Of a stretch of 64,000 nt of DNA, positions 53,803-62,298 are shown one piece after another. Below the pieces are notes generated by a model, which saw nothing but the letters and a program-made list of their open reading frames with translations, ran no database searches and had not been told where the DNA came from. The DNA is from Phytomonospora endophytica. GTDB taxonomy: Bacteria > Actinomycetota > Actinomycetes > Mycobacteriales > Micromonosporaceae. The position numbers were made by a program, and so were the translations under genes. Positions within the stretch are counted from its first letter, which is position 1, and each line of letters opens with the position of its first letter. The stretch spans positions 400,652-464,651 of the forward strand of contig NZ_JACHGT010000006.1 of NCBI RefSeq assembly GCF_014202425.1, given 5' to 3'.

Positions 53803-54785
53803 TGCTCCAGTCGACCATTGGCAAGGGTGTCAACCTGGGCCTTCGCCGGGCCCTTGAGGACGACTCGAAGGTCCTCATCATGGGCGAGGACATCGGTCGG
53901 CTCGGCGGTGTGTTCCGGGTGACCGACAGCCTCCAGAAGGACTTCGGCGAGGACCGCGTCATCGACACGCCCCTCGCCGAGTCGGGCATCGTCGGGACCG
54001 CGATCGGGCTGGCCATGCGCGGCTACCGGCCGGTCTGCGAGATCCAGTTCGACGGTTTCGTCTACCCGGCCTTCGACCAGATCGTGTGCCAGCTGGCGAA
54101 GATGCACAACCGGTCGATGGGCAAGATCGCCCTGCCGGTCGTCATCCGCATCCCGTGGGGCGGCGGCATCGGTGCCGTCGAGCACCACTCGGAGTCCCCG
54201 GAGGCGTACTTCGCGCACACCGCCGGGCTGAAGGTGGTCGCCTGCTCGAACCCGAACGACGCCTACTGGATGATCCAGCAGGCCATCGCCTCGGACGACC
54301 CGATCATCTTCTTCGAGCCGAAGCGCCGGTACCACGAGAAGGGCGAGATCTCCGACGACGGAGAACTCGGTGGAGCCTTCCCGCTGCACAAGGCCCGGGT
54401 CGCGCGTGAGGGCACCGACTGCACGGTCGTCGCCTACGGCCCGATGGTGCGGACCTGTCTCGACGCGGCGACCGCCGCCGAAGCCGACGGCCGCTCCCTT
54501 GAGGTGATCGACATGCGCACCCTGTCGCCGCTGGACATGGAGCCGGTGTACGACTCGGTCAAGCGCACCGGACGCCTGGTGATCGTGCACGAGGCACCCT
54601 CGAACGTCGGGCTCGGCGCCGAGATCGCCACCCGCGTGATGCAGGAGTGCTTCTATTCACTGGAGGCCCCCGTACTGCGGGTGACCGGCTACAACACGCC
54701 GTATCCGCAGTCGAGGCTGGAGGAGGAGTACCTCCCCGACCTCGACCGGGTCCTCGACGCCGTCGACCGCACGTTCGCCTACTAG
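53802..54785 (+). CDS. 2-oxoacid dehydrogenase E1 component, beta subunit
   Basis: A 327-residue transketolase-like beta subunit that completes the E1 active site. Typical segments are MGEDIGRLGGVFRVTDSL, DTPLAESGIVGTAIGLAMRG and IPWGGGIGAVEHHSESPEA. The ATG overlaps the stop of E1alpha (TGATG). It is co-transcribed with E1alpha and E2; the E3 dihydrolipoamide dehydrogenase gene is not in the window. Confidence 0.93.
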   Translation: MLQSTIGKGVNLGLRRALEDDSKVLIMGEDIGRLGGVFRVTDSLQKDFGEDRVIDTPLAESGIVGTAIGLAMRGYRPVCEIQFDGFVYPAFDQIVCQLAKMHNRSMGKIALPVVIRIPWGGGIGAVEHHSESPEAYFAHTAGLKVVACSNPNDAYWMIQQAIASDDPIIFFEPKRRYHEKGEISDDGELGGAFPLHKARVAREGTDCTVVAYGPMVRTCLDAATAAEADGRSLEVIDMRTLSPLDMEPVYDSVKRTGRLVIVHEAPSNVGLGAEIATRVMQECFYSLEAPVLRVTGYNTPYPQSRLEEEYLPDLDRVLDAVDRTFAY

Positions 54786-54794
54786 GAGCTGCCA

Positions 54795-56180
54795 GTGTCA
54801 CGTCTACAGCAGTTCATCCTCCCCGACCTGGCCGAGGGGCTGACCGAGGCCGAGATCCTCCAGTGGATGGTCGCCGTCGGGGACAAGGTGGAGCTCAACC
54901 AGCCCTTCGTCGAGGTTGAGACGGCGAAGTCCGCGGTGGAGATCCCCTCGCCCTACGCGGGTGTGGTCACCGAGATCCTGCGGGACGCCGGTGAGACCGT
55001 CGACGTGGGTTCGCCGATCATCACGATCGACACCGACCCGAACGGGGAGGCCCCGGCCGCTCCGGAATCGGCCGCCGCTCCGGCGGCGGAGACCGCCGCC
55101 TCGAACGGCGCCAAGATCGGCGAGACGACCGCCGACGGGCGTACGGCGGTGCTGGTCGGGTACGGCGCGAAGGCGCCGACGACCGTGCGCCGTGCGCGCA
55201 AGGGCGCGGCTCCGGCCGCTCCCGTGGCTCCGGCCCCGGCTCCCGTGGCGGCCCCGGCCCCGGTGGCTCCGGCTCCCGTGGTGGCGACGCCCGTCGCCGT
55301 CGGCACGGTGCTGGCCAAGCCGCCGGTGCGGAAGCTGGCCAAGGACCTCGGTGTGGACCTGCGCGCCCTCGTGGGCAGCGGGCCGCAGGGGAGCATCACG
55401 CGCGACGACGTCCAGTCGGCCGCGTCGGCTCCCGCCGAGCCCGTCGTGGTCGCGTCGCCGGTGGTCGCCCCTTCCGCCGGAGACACCCGCATCCCGGTCA
55501 AGGGCGTGCGGAAGCTGACCGCCGAGAACATGGTGGCCAGCGCCTTCAGCGCCCCGCACGTGACGGAGTTCCTCACCGTCGACGCGACCCGTCTGCTCAA
55601 GACGGTCGCGAAGATGCGCGAGTCGGACGAGTTCAAGGGCGTGCGCGTCGGGCCCCTCGCACTGCTCGCCAAGGGCGTCCTGCTCGCCGTCAAGCGTCAC
55701 CCGATGGTGAACTCCTCGTGGGACGCGGCCAACGGCGAGATCGTGGTGAAGGAGCACGTCAACCTCGGGATCGCGGCCGCGACCCCGCGAGGGCTGATCG
55801 TGCCCAACATCAAGGCCGCCGACACACTGTCGACCAAGGAGCTCGCCGAGGCCCTCGTCGAGCTCACGTCGACCGCGCGGGACGGCAAGACCCCGCCGGC
55901 CGACATGACCGGTGGCAGCTTCACGATCACCAACGTCGGCGTGTTCGGTGTGGACACCGGGACGCCGATCCTGCCCCCGGGAGAGGCGGCGATCCTGGCC
56001 TTCGGCGCGATCAGGGACATGCCCTGGGTGCACAAGGGCAAGGTCGTGCCGCGGAAGGTGACGACGCTGGGGCTGTCCTTCGACCACCGGATCATCGACG
56101 GCGAACTGGGGTCGAAGTTCCTTGCCGACCTCGGCCGCTTCGTGAACGACCCGAAGGGGACGCTGCTGGCGTGGAGCTAG
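54795..56180 (+). CDS. 2-oxoacid dehydrogenase E2 (dihydrolipoamide acyltransferase)
   Basis: A 461-residue acyltransferase core of the complex. It has one lipoyl domain (about 1-80, lipoyl Lys45 in VETAKSAVE), an Ala/Pro-rich linker (about 130-180), a peripheral-subunit-binding domain (about 178-215, VRKLAKDLGVDLRALVGSG) and the catalytic domain (about 235-460) ending with FDHRIIDG, whose His and Asp are catalytic. GTG 54795 follows AGGAGC. It lies 9 bp after E1beta. A single lipoyl domain fits a branched-chain-type E2. Confidence 0.92.
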   Translation: MSRLQQFILPDLAEGLTEAEILQWMVAVGDKVELNQPFVEVETAKSAVEIPSPYAGVVTEILRDAGETVDVGSPIITIDTDPNGEAPAAPESAAAPAAETAASNGAKIGETTADGRTAVLVGYGAKAPTTVRRARKGAAPAAPVAPAPAPVAAPAPVAPAPVVATPVAVGTVLAKPPVRKLAKDLGVDLRALVGSGPQGSITRDDVQSAASAPAEPVVVASPVVAPSAGDTRIPVKGVRKLTAENMVASAFSAPHVTEFLTVDATRLLKTVAKMRESDEFKGVRVGPLALLAKGVLLAVKRHPMVNSSWDAANGEIVVKEHVNLGIAAATPRGLIVPNIKAADTLSTKELAEALVELTSTARDGKTPPADMTGGSFTITNVGVFGVDTGTPILPPGEAAILAFGAIRDMPWVHKGKVVPRKVTTLGLSFDHRIIDGELGSKFLADLGRFVNDPKGTLLAWS

Positions 56181-56229
56181 CGCCGAGCTTTCCCTTCCTG
56201 CTCTTGAGGATCGAAAGCGAGTGAGGCGG

Positions 56230-56277
56230 CTCACCTGTTAATCGTTGGAGTAAATCCGGCCGCTGCGATGTTATGTA
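56230..56277 (+). promoter_or_regulatory. Conserved upstream blocks of first microprotein gene
   Basis: CTCACCTGTTAATCGTTGG (56230-56248) and CTGCGATGTTATGTA (from 56263) recur upstream of the second microprotein gene as related blocks with the same 33-bp offset. They are probably a promoter with an activator site. Confidence 0.5.
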
Positions 56278-56321
56278 GGCACACACATCGCAGCAAGGCC
56301 GAAACAACGGAGATACTCCTG

Positions 56322-56462
56322 ATGAGCAGGTTCCTGTCCAACCGCAAGCAACTTCGAGCCGAGCGCGCCCACCAGCGCGCGCTCAACCGCGCCGCCGCGC
56401 AGGTATCGTCCCGCTCCGTGCGGGACGAGATCCTGAAGGCGCGGACCTATGCGGGGATGTAA
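56322..56462 (+). CDS. Basic 46-residue microprotein (copy 1)
   Basis: A small cytoplasmic helical protein, strongly basic. Its N-terminus FLSNRKQLRAERAH is nearly identical to that of a 48-residue paralogue at 58107, and both share AAAQ-SSR and VR-E segments. ATG 56322 is preceded by GGAGATACTCCTG. A perfect terminator follows at 56489, so it is a stand-alone gene. Conservation of the pair, their upstream blocks and terminators supports a real product; function unknown. Confidence 0.7.
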   Translation: MSRFLSNRKQLRAERAHQRALNRAAAQVSSRSVRDEILKARTYAGM

Positions 56463-56488
56463 CGCGAGAGAGAACGTCCCGGCAGCCG

Positions 56489-56523
56489 AGGACCCGTTAC
56501 CGATGAGGTAACGGGTCCTTTTT
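56489..56523 (+). terminator. Intrinsic terminator with T-tract
   Basis: AGGACCCGTTACC-gatga-GGTAACGGGTCCT followed by TTTT: a perfect 13-bp stem with U-tail, 27 nt after the microprotein stop. It is the clearest rho-independent terminator in the window. Confidence 0.95.
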
Positions 56524-56616
56524 GATTGGGTGGGGGTCGGGGCGGCCGTGATTCGCGCTTGCGTTTCGGGTCCGGTGTGTGGGTATCGAGTCGCGTCTCG
56601 ATCGGCTGCCGTGGGG

Positions 56617-56788
56617 TTTCCCGCCGACTGTCGCGGCTTCGTGCCGGGCGCCGCCGCTGGGAAGGCGCGGTATCGGCACGTCTGCGCGCCGCCGAGGAGC
56701 GGTTTGCTCGCTTGGCGAGAGGTTTCCCCGCCGACCGCTGTGACTTCGTGCCGGGCGCCGCCGCTGGGAAGACGCGGTCTCCGCACGC
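56617..56788. repeat. Imperfect tandem duplication, period 106 bp
   Basis: A block starting TTTCCCGCCGAC and containing CTTCGTGCCGGGCGCCGCCG begins at 56617 and again at 56723. A more diverged version starts near 57368. Confidence 0.65.
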
Positions 56789-57041
56789 ACCCGCCCGGTC
56801 CCGCCCGCCTGGTCTAGGCACGGTCCGGCGACTGGCGGAAGTTCCTCCCGCCGCATCGGTGTCCACGCCTTCGTGATCGATGGCCGTGCCCGGGTGCGCC
56901 AGCCGGGATGCCTGCTCGATTCGGTTTCGCTAGTTCGCGCCGTTCGGCCGACCCGCCGCGCTCGTGCCGAAGGCGTGACCCGCCTGCTTGGGCGCGAGGT
57001 CTCCGCTCGCACGCCGAGGCCCGGGGGCGCCTCGCTCTTCC

Positions 57042-57253
57042 GGTCTGGCGCGCCGCCGCCGGGCGTGACTCGATCGCTTGCTCGGAGAGCCTTCGGTCCC
57101 ACGGGGAGGGGTGTTCGGTTCGCGTGTTCGCTCGTGGATGGTGTAGCCCGTCTTGGTCTGGCGCGCCGCCGCCGGGCGTGACTCGATCGCTTGCTCGGAG
57201 AGCCTTCGGTCCCACGGGGAGGGGTGTTCGGTTCGCGTGTTCACTCGCGGATG
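57042..57253. repeat. Near-perfect tandem duplication, period 113 bp
   Basis: Bases 57042-57129 are identical to 57155-57242 (88 bp), and similarity extends about 11 bp further with two changes. The units begin GGTCTGGCGCGCCGCCGCCG and end GTTCGGTTCGCGTGTTC. The identity points to recent duplication. Confidence 0.85.
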
Positions 57254-58020
57254 GCGCGGCCTGTCCGCTCGCTGGCGAGGCGAGGCGACCGTGATTCGGC
57301 TGCGCGCGCTCGCCTCTCCGGCCTGCCGTACCGACCTCGGAGACGTGGGCCGCCCGCCTGCGAGAGGTTTCCCGCTGACTTCCGCGGCTCGGCTCGGTGC
57401 GCCGCCGTCGGCGCCCGTTCGGGTTTGCTCCAGGTCCCTGCTCGCTTCTCGGCTTCTCGTTCTTCGTTCGCCGCCGGTCCGCCCACTCGCGGTCGCGGCC
57501 ATCGGCCGCTTCGGCTGCGGGCCGTCCGGCGCGTCCCCGCCGACGGCCGGGAGATCGGCCGGCGGAGGCGTCGCCGCACCGGCCACGGCGGCCTCGTGCG
57601 ATCTCGCCCACGCGGCTTTCGCGGGCGGCCGTCACTGCCGGGCGCAGGCGCAGGCGGGTCGGTGGCGGGGTCGGTGGCGGACGCCCGGAAGACTCGTCAC
57701 CCGCCCGGCGGCTCCTGCCTCGGTGCGCGATGTCGCGGCCCGAGGCTGTGGTGGCCGGGTGGGGCCCCAGCGTCGCGGTCGCCGCCGGCCCATCGCGCAG
57801 CGCGGACCAGCCGGCCGGGCGGGAAACGCCGTGTCCTCCGCCACCCCCGTCGCGTGCCCAACCCCTCCCGTCACACCGCCCCCGCGACTCCCTCAGCCCT
57901 CGTCCACCCCTTCTGCCAGGGCGTTCACTCCCGCACCGGCACCCCGTCCCGTCGTCTTCCGTCTCCTCTTCGTCCTCCCGGGGGCCGCTTTTGCTTAAGA
58001 ATCTTCGGCCCGTAAGCCAG

Positions 58021-58068
58021 CTCACCTTGTAATCGCTGGCGTTTCCCATGGATCTGCGCTGTAATTAA
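58021..58068 (+). promoter_or_regulatory. Conserved upstream blocks of second microprotein gene
   Basis: CTCACCTTGTAATCGCTGG (58021-58039) matches 16 of 19 bases of the block at 56230. CTGCGCTGTAATTAA (from 58054) matches the second block at the same 33-bp offset. The ATG is 86 bp from the first block here and 92 bp in copy 1. Confidence 0.5.
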
Positions 58069-58106
58069 AGGGACTCACAGAGACCAAGACGCCCCAGGGG
58101 GATCCG

Positions 58107-58253
58107 ATGACCAGCTTCCTCTCGAACCGCAAGCAGCTTCGCGCCGAGCGTGCCCACGCTCGCGCACTCCACCGCGCGGCCGCTCAGGCCTCGTCGCGGG
58201 CCGTGCGCCACGAAATGCTGATGTGGAGCTCGAGCAACCGTTTCGGTGGCTAG
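58107..58253 (+). CDS. Basic 48-residue microprotein (copy 2)
   Basis: A paralogue of the 46-residue protein at 56322: TSFLSNRKQLRAERAHARAL opens it and the middle keeps AAAQASSRAVRHE. The C-terminus differs (MLMWSSSNRFGG). AGGGGGATCCG precedes ATG 58107, and a 14-bp terminator follows at 58286. Too short for many gene finders, but supported by the paralogue, ribosome site and terminator. Function unknown. Confidence 0.7.
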   Translation: MTSFLSNRKQLRAERAHARALHRAAAQASSRAVRHEMLMWSSSNRFGG

Positions 58254-58285
58254 CCCACCCGACAGACTTTGACTCCTCCCTCAGA

Positions 58286-58317
58286 AAAGGGCCGCCACCG
58301 ACGGGTGGCGGCCCTTT
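58286..58317 (+). terminator. Intrinsic terminator after second microprotein gene
   Basis: AAAGGGCCGCCACC-gacg-GGTGGCGGCCCTTT: a perfect 14-bp stem with A/T-rich ends, 32 nt after the stop. Confidence 0.92.
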
Positions 58318-58493
58318 CATATGTCTCGGCCACCGGTGGTTTTCCGGTGATTCACCGACCGGCCCGACATAAGGGATCTCCGCAGGCCCGGCCCATGCCG
58401 ATGACAGCGAGGAACGACGCACTCGCCGCACCAGTAAGGTCCCGGGAGATGTAGCGTGTACCACTGTTGAAACGGCGCATCATAGGAGGCGCA

Positions 58494-59765
58494 ATGACTG
58501 AGCCGACCAATCCGCCCGCCGCACCCGGCGACCAGCCGGGCGCGACGCCGCCGGAGAACGTCGACGAGGAGCGCACCACGATGTTGCGCCCCGACTCGAC
58601 GCCCCCCGCGGCGCCGACTCCGCCCCCGCCGGCCGTGCAGCCACCGCCGCCGCCCGCCGAGGAGCCGCCGACCACGGTGATGCCCGCGCAGCAGCTCCCC
58701 CCGCCGCCGCAGGCCCCGTCATCCGCACCCCCGGCCCCGCCGCAGGCACCCCAGGCGCCTCCGCCGCCACCCGCCGGACCGGTCCCGCCGCAGGCCCCGC
58801 TCGGCCCGCCGCCCGGCTACCAGCCGCAGCAGCCGCCCCAGCAGCCGCAGCAGCCCTACGGCATGCCGCCGCAGGCCCCGCCGCCTCCCGGCGCGCCCCA
58901 GTACGGCCAGCAGCCCGGCGCCCCGGTGCCGCCGCCGGTCTCGGGTCCGCCCGTGTCCGGCCCCCCGGTCTCGGGTCCGCCGGTCCCGCCGCCGGTCGCT
59001 CCCGGCTCCGAGGCGACCCAGCGCATCGAACTCCCGCCGACCGGCCAGCAGTACGCGCAGGCCCCCGGCGCCCCGACGTCCGGCCCCGGTGCTTACGGCG
59101 CTCCCACGTCCGGTCCCGGAGCGCCCGGCGCCCCGGTCTCCGGTCCCGGCGCTCCCGGCGCCCCGACGTCCGGTCCCGGCGCTTACGGCGCCCCCGGCGC
59201 CCCTACCTCCGGTCCGGGCGCCCCCGGCGCGACCGCCGCTCCCGGCGGACCGGCCCTCGAACCGGGCCAGCCCCTCTGGGGCGCGGCACCCGCCGCGGGC
59301 CCGGGCGAGCAGCCCCACCAGCCGGGCGCCTACCCGCAGCCGGGCGTCGACCAGAACCCGTACCAGCCGCACGGCATGAGCGACCCGAACCAGCCCCCCG
59401 GCACGCCGCCCCCTCCGGGCGTCTACCAGCCGGGCATGCCGGGTCAGCAGCCCTGGGGCGCGCCCCCGCCCGCCAAGAAGGGCAAGGGCCTCTGGATCGG
59501 CATCGGCGCGGCGATCGTCGTCGTCGTGATCGTGGTCGGCATCATCGTCGGCATCCAGCTCTTCGGCAGCGGCGGTTTCGAGACCGGCGGCTGCATCAAG
59601 CAGCAGGGCAGCGGCACCGAGGCCGTCTCGGTCGACTGCTCCGAAAAGGGCGAGGGCGTCTACAAGATCGGTGAGAAGAAGGGCAGCGCGGCCGAGTGCC
59701 CCGACCCCTCCCTCCCGACCTTGGACGTCGACGGCCAGACCTACTGCCTGACGCCGAACCAGTAA
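58494..59765 (+). CDS. Pro-rich single-pass membrane protein with extracellular Cys domain
   Basis: A 423-residue protein. The first 325 residues are a Pro/Gln/Gly-rich cytoplasmic region, including PPVSGPPVSGPP and five APTSGPGAYG-type repeats (about 155-260). KKGKGLW then leads into one transmembrane helix (about 334-358). The outer C-terminal domain (about 360-423) holds four Cys (GGCIKQQG, VDCSEKG, AECPDP, QTYCLTPN). This layout is common among actinobacterial LppU-like membrane proteins; role unknown. AGGAGG precedes ATG 58494. Confidence 0.75.
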   Translation: MTEPTNPPAAPGDQPGATPPENVDEERTTMLRPDSTPPAAPTPPPPAVQPPPPPAEEPPTTVMPAQQLPPPPQAPSSAPPAPPQAPQAPPPPPAGPVPPQAPLGPPPGYQPQQPPQQPQQPYGMPPQAPPPPGAPQYGQQPGAPVPPPVSGPPVSGPPVSGPPVPPPVAPGSEATQRIELPPTGQQYAQAPGAPTSGPGAYGAPTSGPGAPGAPVSGPGAPGAPTSGPGAYGAPGAPTSGPGAPGATAAPGGPALEPGQPLWGAAPAAGPGEQPHQPGAYPQPGVDQNPYQPHGMSDPNQPPGTPPPPGVYQPGMPGQQPWGAPPPAKKGKGLWIGIGAAIVVVVIVVGIIVGIQLFGSGGFETGGCIKQQGSGTEAVSVDCSEKGEGVYKIGEKKGSAAECPDPSLPTLDVDGQTYCLTPNQ

Positions 59766-59779
59766 CGAGCGCATCCCGG

Positions 59780-59813
59780 CGGCCCCGGTCCACCTCGCGG
59801 TGGGCCGGGGCCG
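59780..59813 (+). terminator. Hairpin after the Pro-rich membrane protein
   Basis: CGGCCCCGG-t-CCACC-tcgc-GGTGG-g-CCGGGGCCG: a 14-bp stem with one mismatch, 15 nt after the stop. Confidence 0.75.
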
Positions 59814-59880
59814 TTCGTGATCCCACGCACAACCGCTCCCCGCTCCCGGTGGGCGCTCCCGCCGGTGGCAGGCTTGTCGC

Positions 59881-61701
59881 ATGGACGCCGCACCGACCAC
59901 GCCCCCGCAGGCCCGCGTACGCGCACCCGAGCTCACCGGCCGCGGGTGGCTCAACACCGGCGGGAAGGACCTGCGCCTCGCCGACCTGCGCGGGAAGATC
60001 GTCCTCCTCGACTTCTGGACCACGTGCTGCGTCAACTGCCTGCACGTCCTCGACGAGTTGCGTCCCCTTGAGCACAAGTACGCCGACGTGCTCGTCACCG
60101 TCGGCGTGCACTCCCCGAAGTTCGAGCACGAGCGCGACGCGGCGACCGTCGCGGCGGCCGTCGAACGCTACGAGGTCGGCCATCCCGTCCTCGACGACCC
60201 CGACCTGACGACCTGGAAGCAGTACGCGGCCCGCGCGTGGCCGACCCTGTCGGTCGTCGACCCCGAGGGTTACCTCGTCGCCAGCATGGCCGGTGAGGGT
60301 CACGCCGAAGGCCTCGACCGGCTCGTCGCGAAGCTCGTCGCCGACCACGAGGAACGCGGCACCCTCCACCGCGGCGACGGCCCCTACGTCCCGCCGCCCC
60401 CGGCCTCGGGCGTGCTGCGCTTCCCCGGCAAGGCACTGCCCCTGCCCTCGGGAAACCTCCTGGTCAGCGACTCCGCGCGGCACCGGCTCGTCGAACTCCT
60501 CCCCGACGGGGAGACCCTCGTGCGCGTCATCGGCTCCGGCGAACGCGGCCGCACCGACGGACCCGCCGCCGAGGCGGCCTTCAGCGAGCCCGCCGGCATG
60601 GCGCTGCTTCCCGAGCACCTCGCGGGCGAGGTCGGCTACGACCTGGTCGTCGCCGACACCGTCAACCACCTCCTGCGCGGCGTGCGCCTCGCCGACGGCG
60701 AGGTCACCACGATCGCCGGATCCGGGCGGCAGTGGCGCGGGACCGTCGACTACCACGCCCACGACGCCATCGCCGTCGACCTGAGCTCGCCGTGGGACGT
60801 GGTCTGGCACGACGGCCGGGTCGTCGTCGCGATGGCCGGTATCCACCAGCTGTGGTGGCTCGACCCCCTCAAGCGGACCGCCGGGGTCTGGGCGGGCACG
60901 ACCGTGGAGAGCCTGAAGGACGGGCCGCTGCCGGAGGTGTTCCTGTCGCAGCCCTCGGGCGTCGCCTCCGACGGGAAGCGCCTGTGGTTCGCCGACTCCG
61001 AGACCTCGGCGCTGCGCTACGTCGAGGACGACGTCATGGGCACCGCCGTCGGGCAGGGCCTCTTCGACTTCGGGCACGTCGACGGGAAGGCCGCCGACGC
61101 GCTCCTCCAGCACCCGCTGGGGCTGTGCGTGCTGCCGGACGGGTCGATCGCGATCGCCGACACCTACAACGGCGCCGTCCGCCGCTACGACCCGGCGACC
61201 GACGAGGTCTCGACGGTCGCCCAGGGCCTCGCCGAGCCCTCCGACGTGGTCTTCGCCGACGGGCGGCTCCTCGTGGTCGAGTCGGCCGCGCACCGGGTCG
61301 TGGCGGTCGGGCTCGCCGACGAGGTAGTCGCCGGGAAACGCCACCAGGTCAAGCGCGAGCCGCTGCCGCTGGCGCCGGGCGCGCTGTCCTTCACGGTCGT
61401 CTACGAACCCCCGCCCGGGCAGAAGCTCGACGACACCTTCGGCCCGCCGACCCGCCTGGAGGTCACCGCCGACCCGCCGGAGCTGCTCGTCTCCGGCGCG
61501 GGTGTCGGCACCGACCTGACGCGCGAGCTGGTCCTGTCGCCCGACGTCGACGGCGGGGTGCTTCAGGTCGTCGCGCAGGCCGCGTCCTGCGACTCCGACG
61601 TCGAGAACGCCGCCTGCCACCTCACCCGCCAGGACTGGGGCGTGCCGGTGCGGATCGAGGCCGGAGCGCCCGGCGAGTTGAGCCTGGTGCTGCGCGGCTA
61701 G
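59881..61701 (+). CDS. Thioredoxin-like domain plus NHL-repeat protein
   Basis: A 606-residue NHLRC2-type protein. The N-terminal thioredoxin-like domain (about 15-150) has the CxxC in FWTTCCVNCLHVLDEL. NHL beta-propeller repeats follow (about 165-480; LLVSDSARHRLVEL, IAIADTYNGAVRRYDP), then a C-terminal beta domain. There is no signal peptide, so a cytoplasmic redox or scaffold role is likely, unlike secreted TlpA proteins. ATG 59881 follows the terminator of the previous gene by 67 bp. Confidence 0.85.
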   Translation: MDAAPTTPPQARVRAPELTGRGWLNTGGKDLRLADLRGKIVLLDFWTTCCVNCLHVLDELRPLEHKYADVLVTVGVHSPKFEHERDAATVAAAVERYEVGHPVLDDPDLTTWKQYAARAWPTLSVVDPEGYLVASMAGEGHAEGLDRLVAKLVADHEERGTLHRGDGPYVPPPPASGVLRFPGKALPLPSGNLLVSDSARHRLVELLPDGETLVRVIGSGERGRTDGPAAEAAFSEPAGMALLPEHLAGEVGYDLVVADTVNHLLRGVRLADGEVTTIAGSGRQWRGTVDYHAHDAIAVDLSSPWDVVWHDGRVVVAMAGIHQLWWLDPLKRTAGVWAGTTVESLKDGPLPEVFLSQPSGVASDGKRLWFADSETSALRYVEDDVMGTAVGQGLFDFGHVDGKAADALLQHPLGLCVLPDGSIAIADTYNGAVRRYDPATDEVSTVAQGLAEPSDVVFADGRLLVVESAAHRVVAVGLADEVVAGKRHQVKREPLPLAPGALSFTVVYEPPPGQKLDDTFGPPTRLEVTADPPELLVSGAGVGTDLTRELVLSPDVDGGVLQVVAQAASCDSDVENAACHLTRQDWGVPVRIEAGAPGELSLVLRG

Positions 61702-61721
61702 GCGCTGTCGGGGGTCCGGTC

Positions 61722-61734
61722 TAGCCTGAGCGGC
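61722..61734 (+). promoter_or_regulatory. Probable leaderless -10 of the cysteine hydrolase gene
   Basis: TAGCCT (61722-61727) lies 7 nt before ATG 61735 with no Shine-Dalgarno sequence. Confidence 0.45.
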
Positions 61735-62295
61735 ATGACAACGCTGGAGAACCGGCCGAACACGGCGCTGGTCGTCATCGACGTGCAGGTCGGCGTCGTG
61801 GCCGGCGGCCACGAACGCGACGCCGTCGTGGCGAACATCGCGACCCTGGTGGCCAAGGCGCGCGAAGCGGGCGCCCCCGTGGTGTGGGTGCAGCACTCGT
61901 CGGCGGAGAACCTCCCGATCGGCAGCGCCGGCTGGGAGATCGTGCCCGAGCTGGCGCCGGCGAAGGCCGAGCCGCTGGTCGCGAAGACCTGGCCGGACTC
62001 CTTCGAGGAGACCACCCTGGAGGAGGTCCTCGCCGGGCTGGGCGTCGGGCGGCTCGTCGTCGCCGGGGCGCAGACCGACGAATGCGTCCGCTCAACGCTG
62101 CACGGCGCCATCGCGCGCGGCTACGACGCCACGCTGGTCTCCGACGCGCACACCACCGAGGACCTGTCGTCCTACGGTGCTCCGGGCCCTGGGCAGGTCA
62201 TCGCGCACACGAACCTGTACTGGACGCACCATGCCGCGCCGGGCCGCAGCGCGGGGACGGTCGCGACGGCGGACGCGGAGTTCGGGAAGGCCTAG
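61735..62295 (+). CDS. Isochorismatase-like cysteine hydrolase
   Basis: A 186-residue enzyme of the isochorismatase/nicotinamidase superfamily. The catalytic triad is readable: Asp16 (VVIDVQ), Lys84 (VAKTWPDSF) and Cys117 (GAQTDECVRST). It hydrolyses an amide or vinyl-ether type bond in a small metabolite; which one is not shown by sequence. Probably leaderless. Its stop is 3 bp from the stop of the convergent corA gene. Confidence 0.88.
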   Translation: MTTLENRPNTALVVIDVQVGVVAGGHERDAVVANIATLVAKAREAGAPVVWVQHSSAENLPIGSAGWEIVPELAPAKAEPLVAKTWPDSFEETTLEEVLAGLGVGRLVVAGAQTDECVRSTLHGAIARGYDATLVSDAHTTEDLSSYGAPGPGQVIAHTNLYWTHHAAPGRSAGTVATADAEFGKA

Positions 62296-62298
62296 CGG

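Larger units (their letters stand above)
56524..58106. other. 1.5-kb gene-free region between microprotein paralogues
   Basis: Neither strand has a frame with the local codon bias, start signals or recognisable motifs. Open frames on both strands are Arg/Pro/Ser-rich. The region contains two duplications (56617-56788 and 57042-57253) and a diverged third copy of the first near 57366. The last 90 bp are less G+C-rich and carry the promoter-like blocks of the second microprotein gene. Confidence 0.6.

Noticed and set aside
56814-58049. 411-codon minus-strand frame over the 57-kb repeats
   Set aside because: Duplicated segments appear as repeated peptides (SEQAIESRPAAARQT), but both strands are equally open and no motif, start signal or codon bias supports coding.
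58920-59240. Short repeats that could suggest a CRISPR-like array
   Set aside because: They are in-frame codons of APTSGPGAYG and VSGPP repeats inside a Pro-rich membrane protein. There are no unique spacers and no cas genes.
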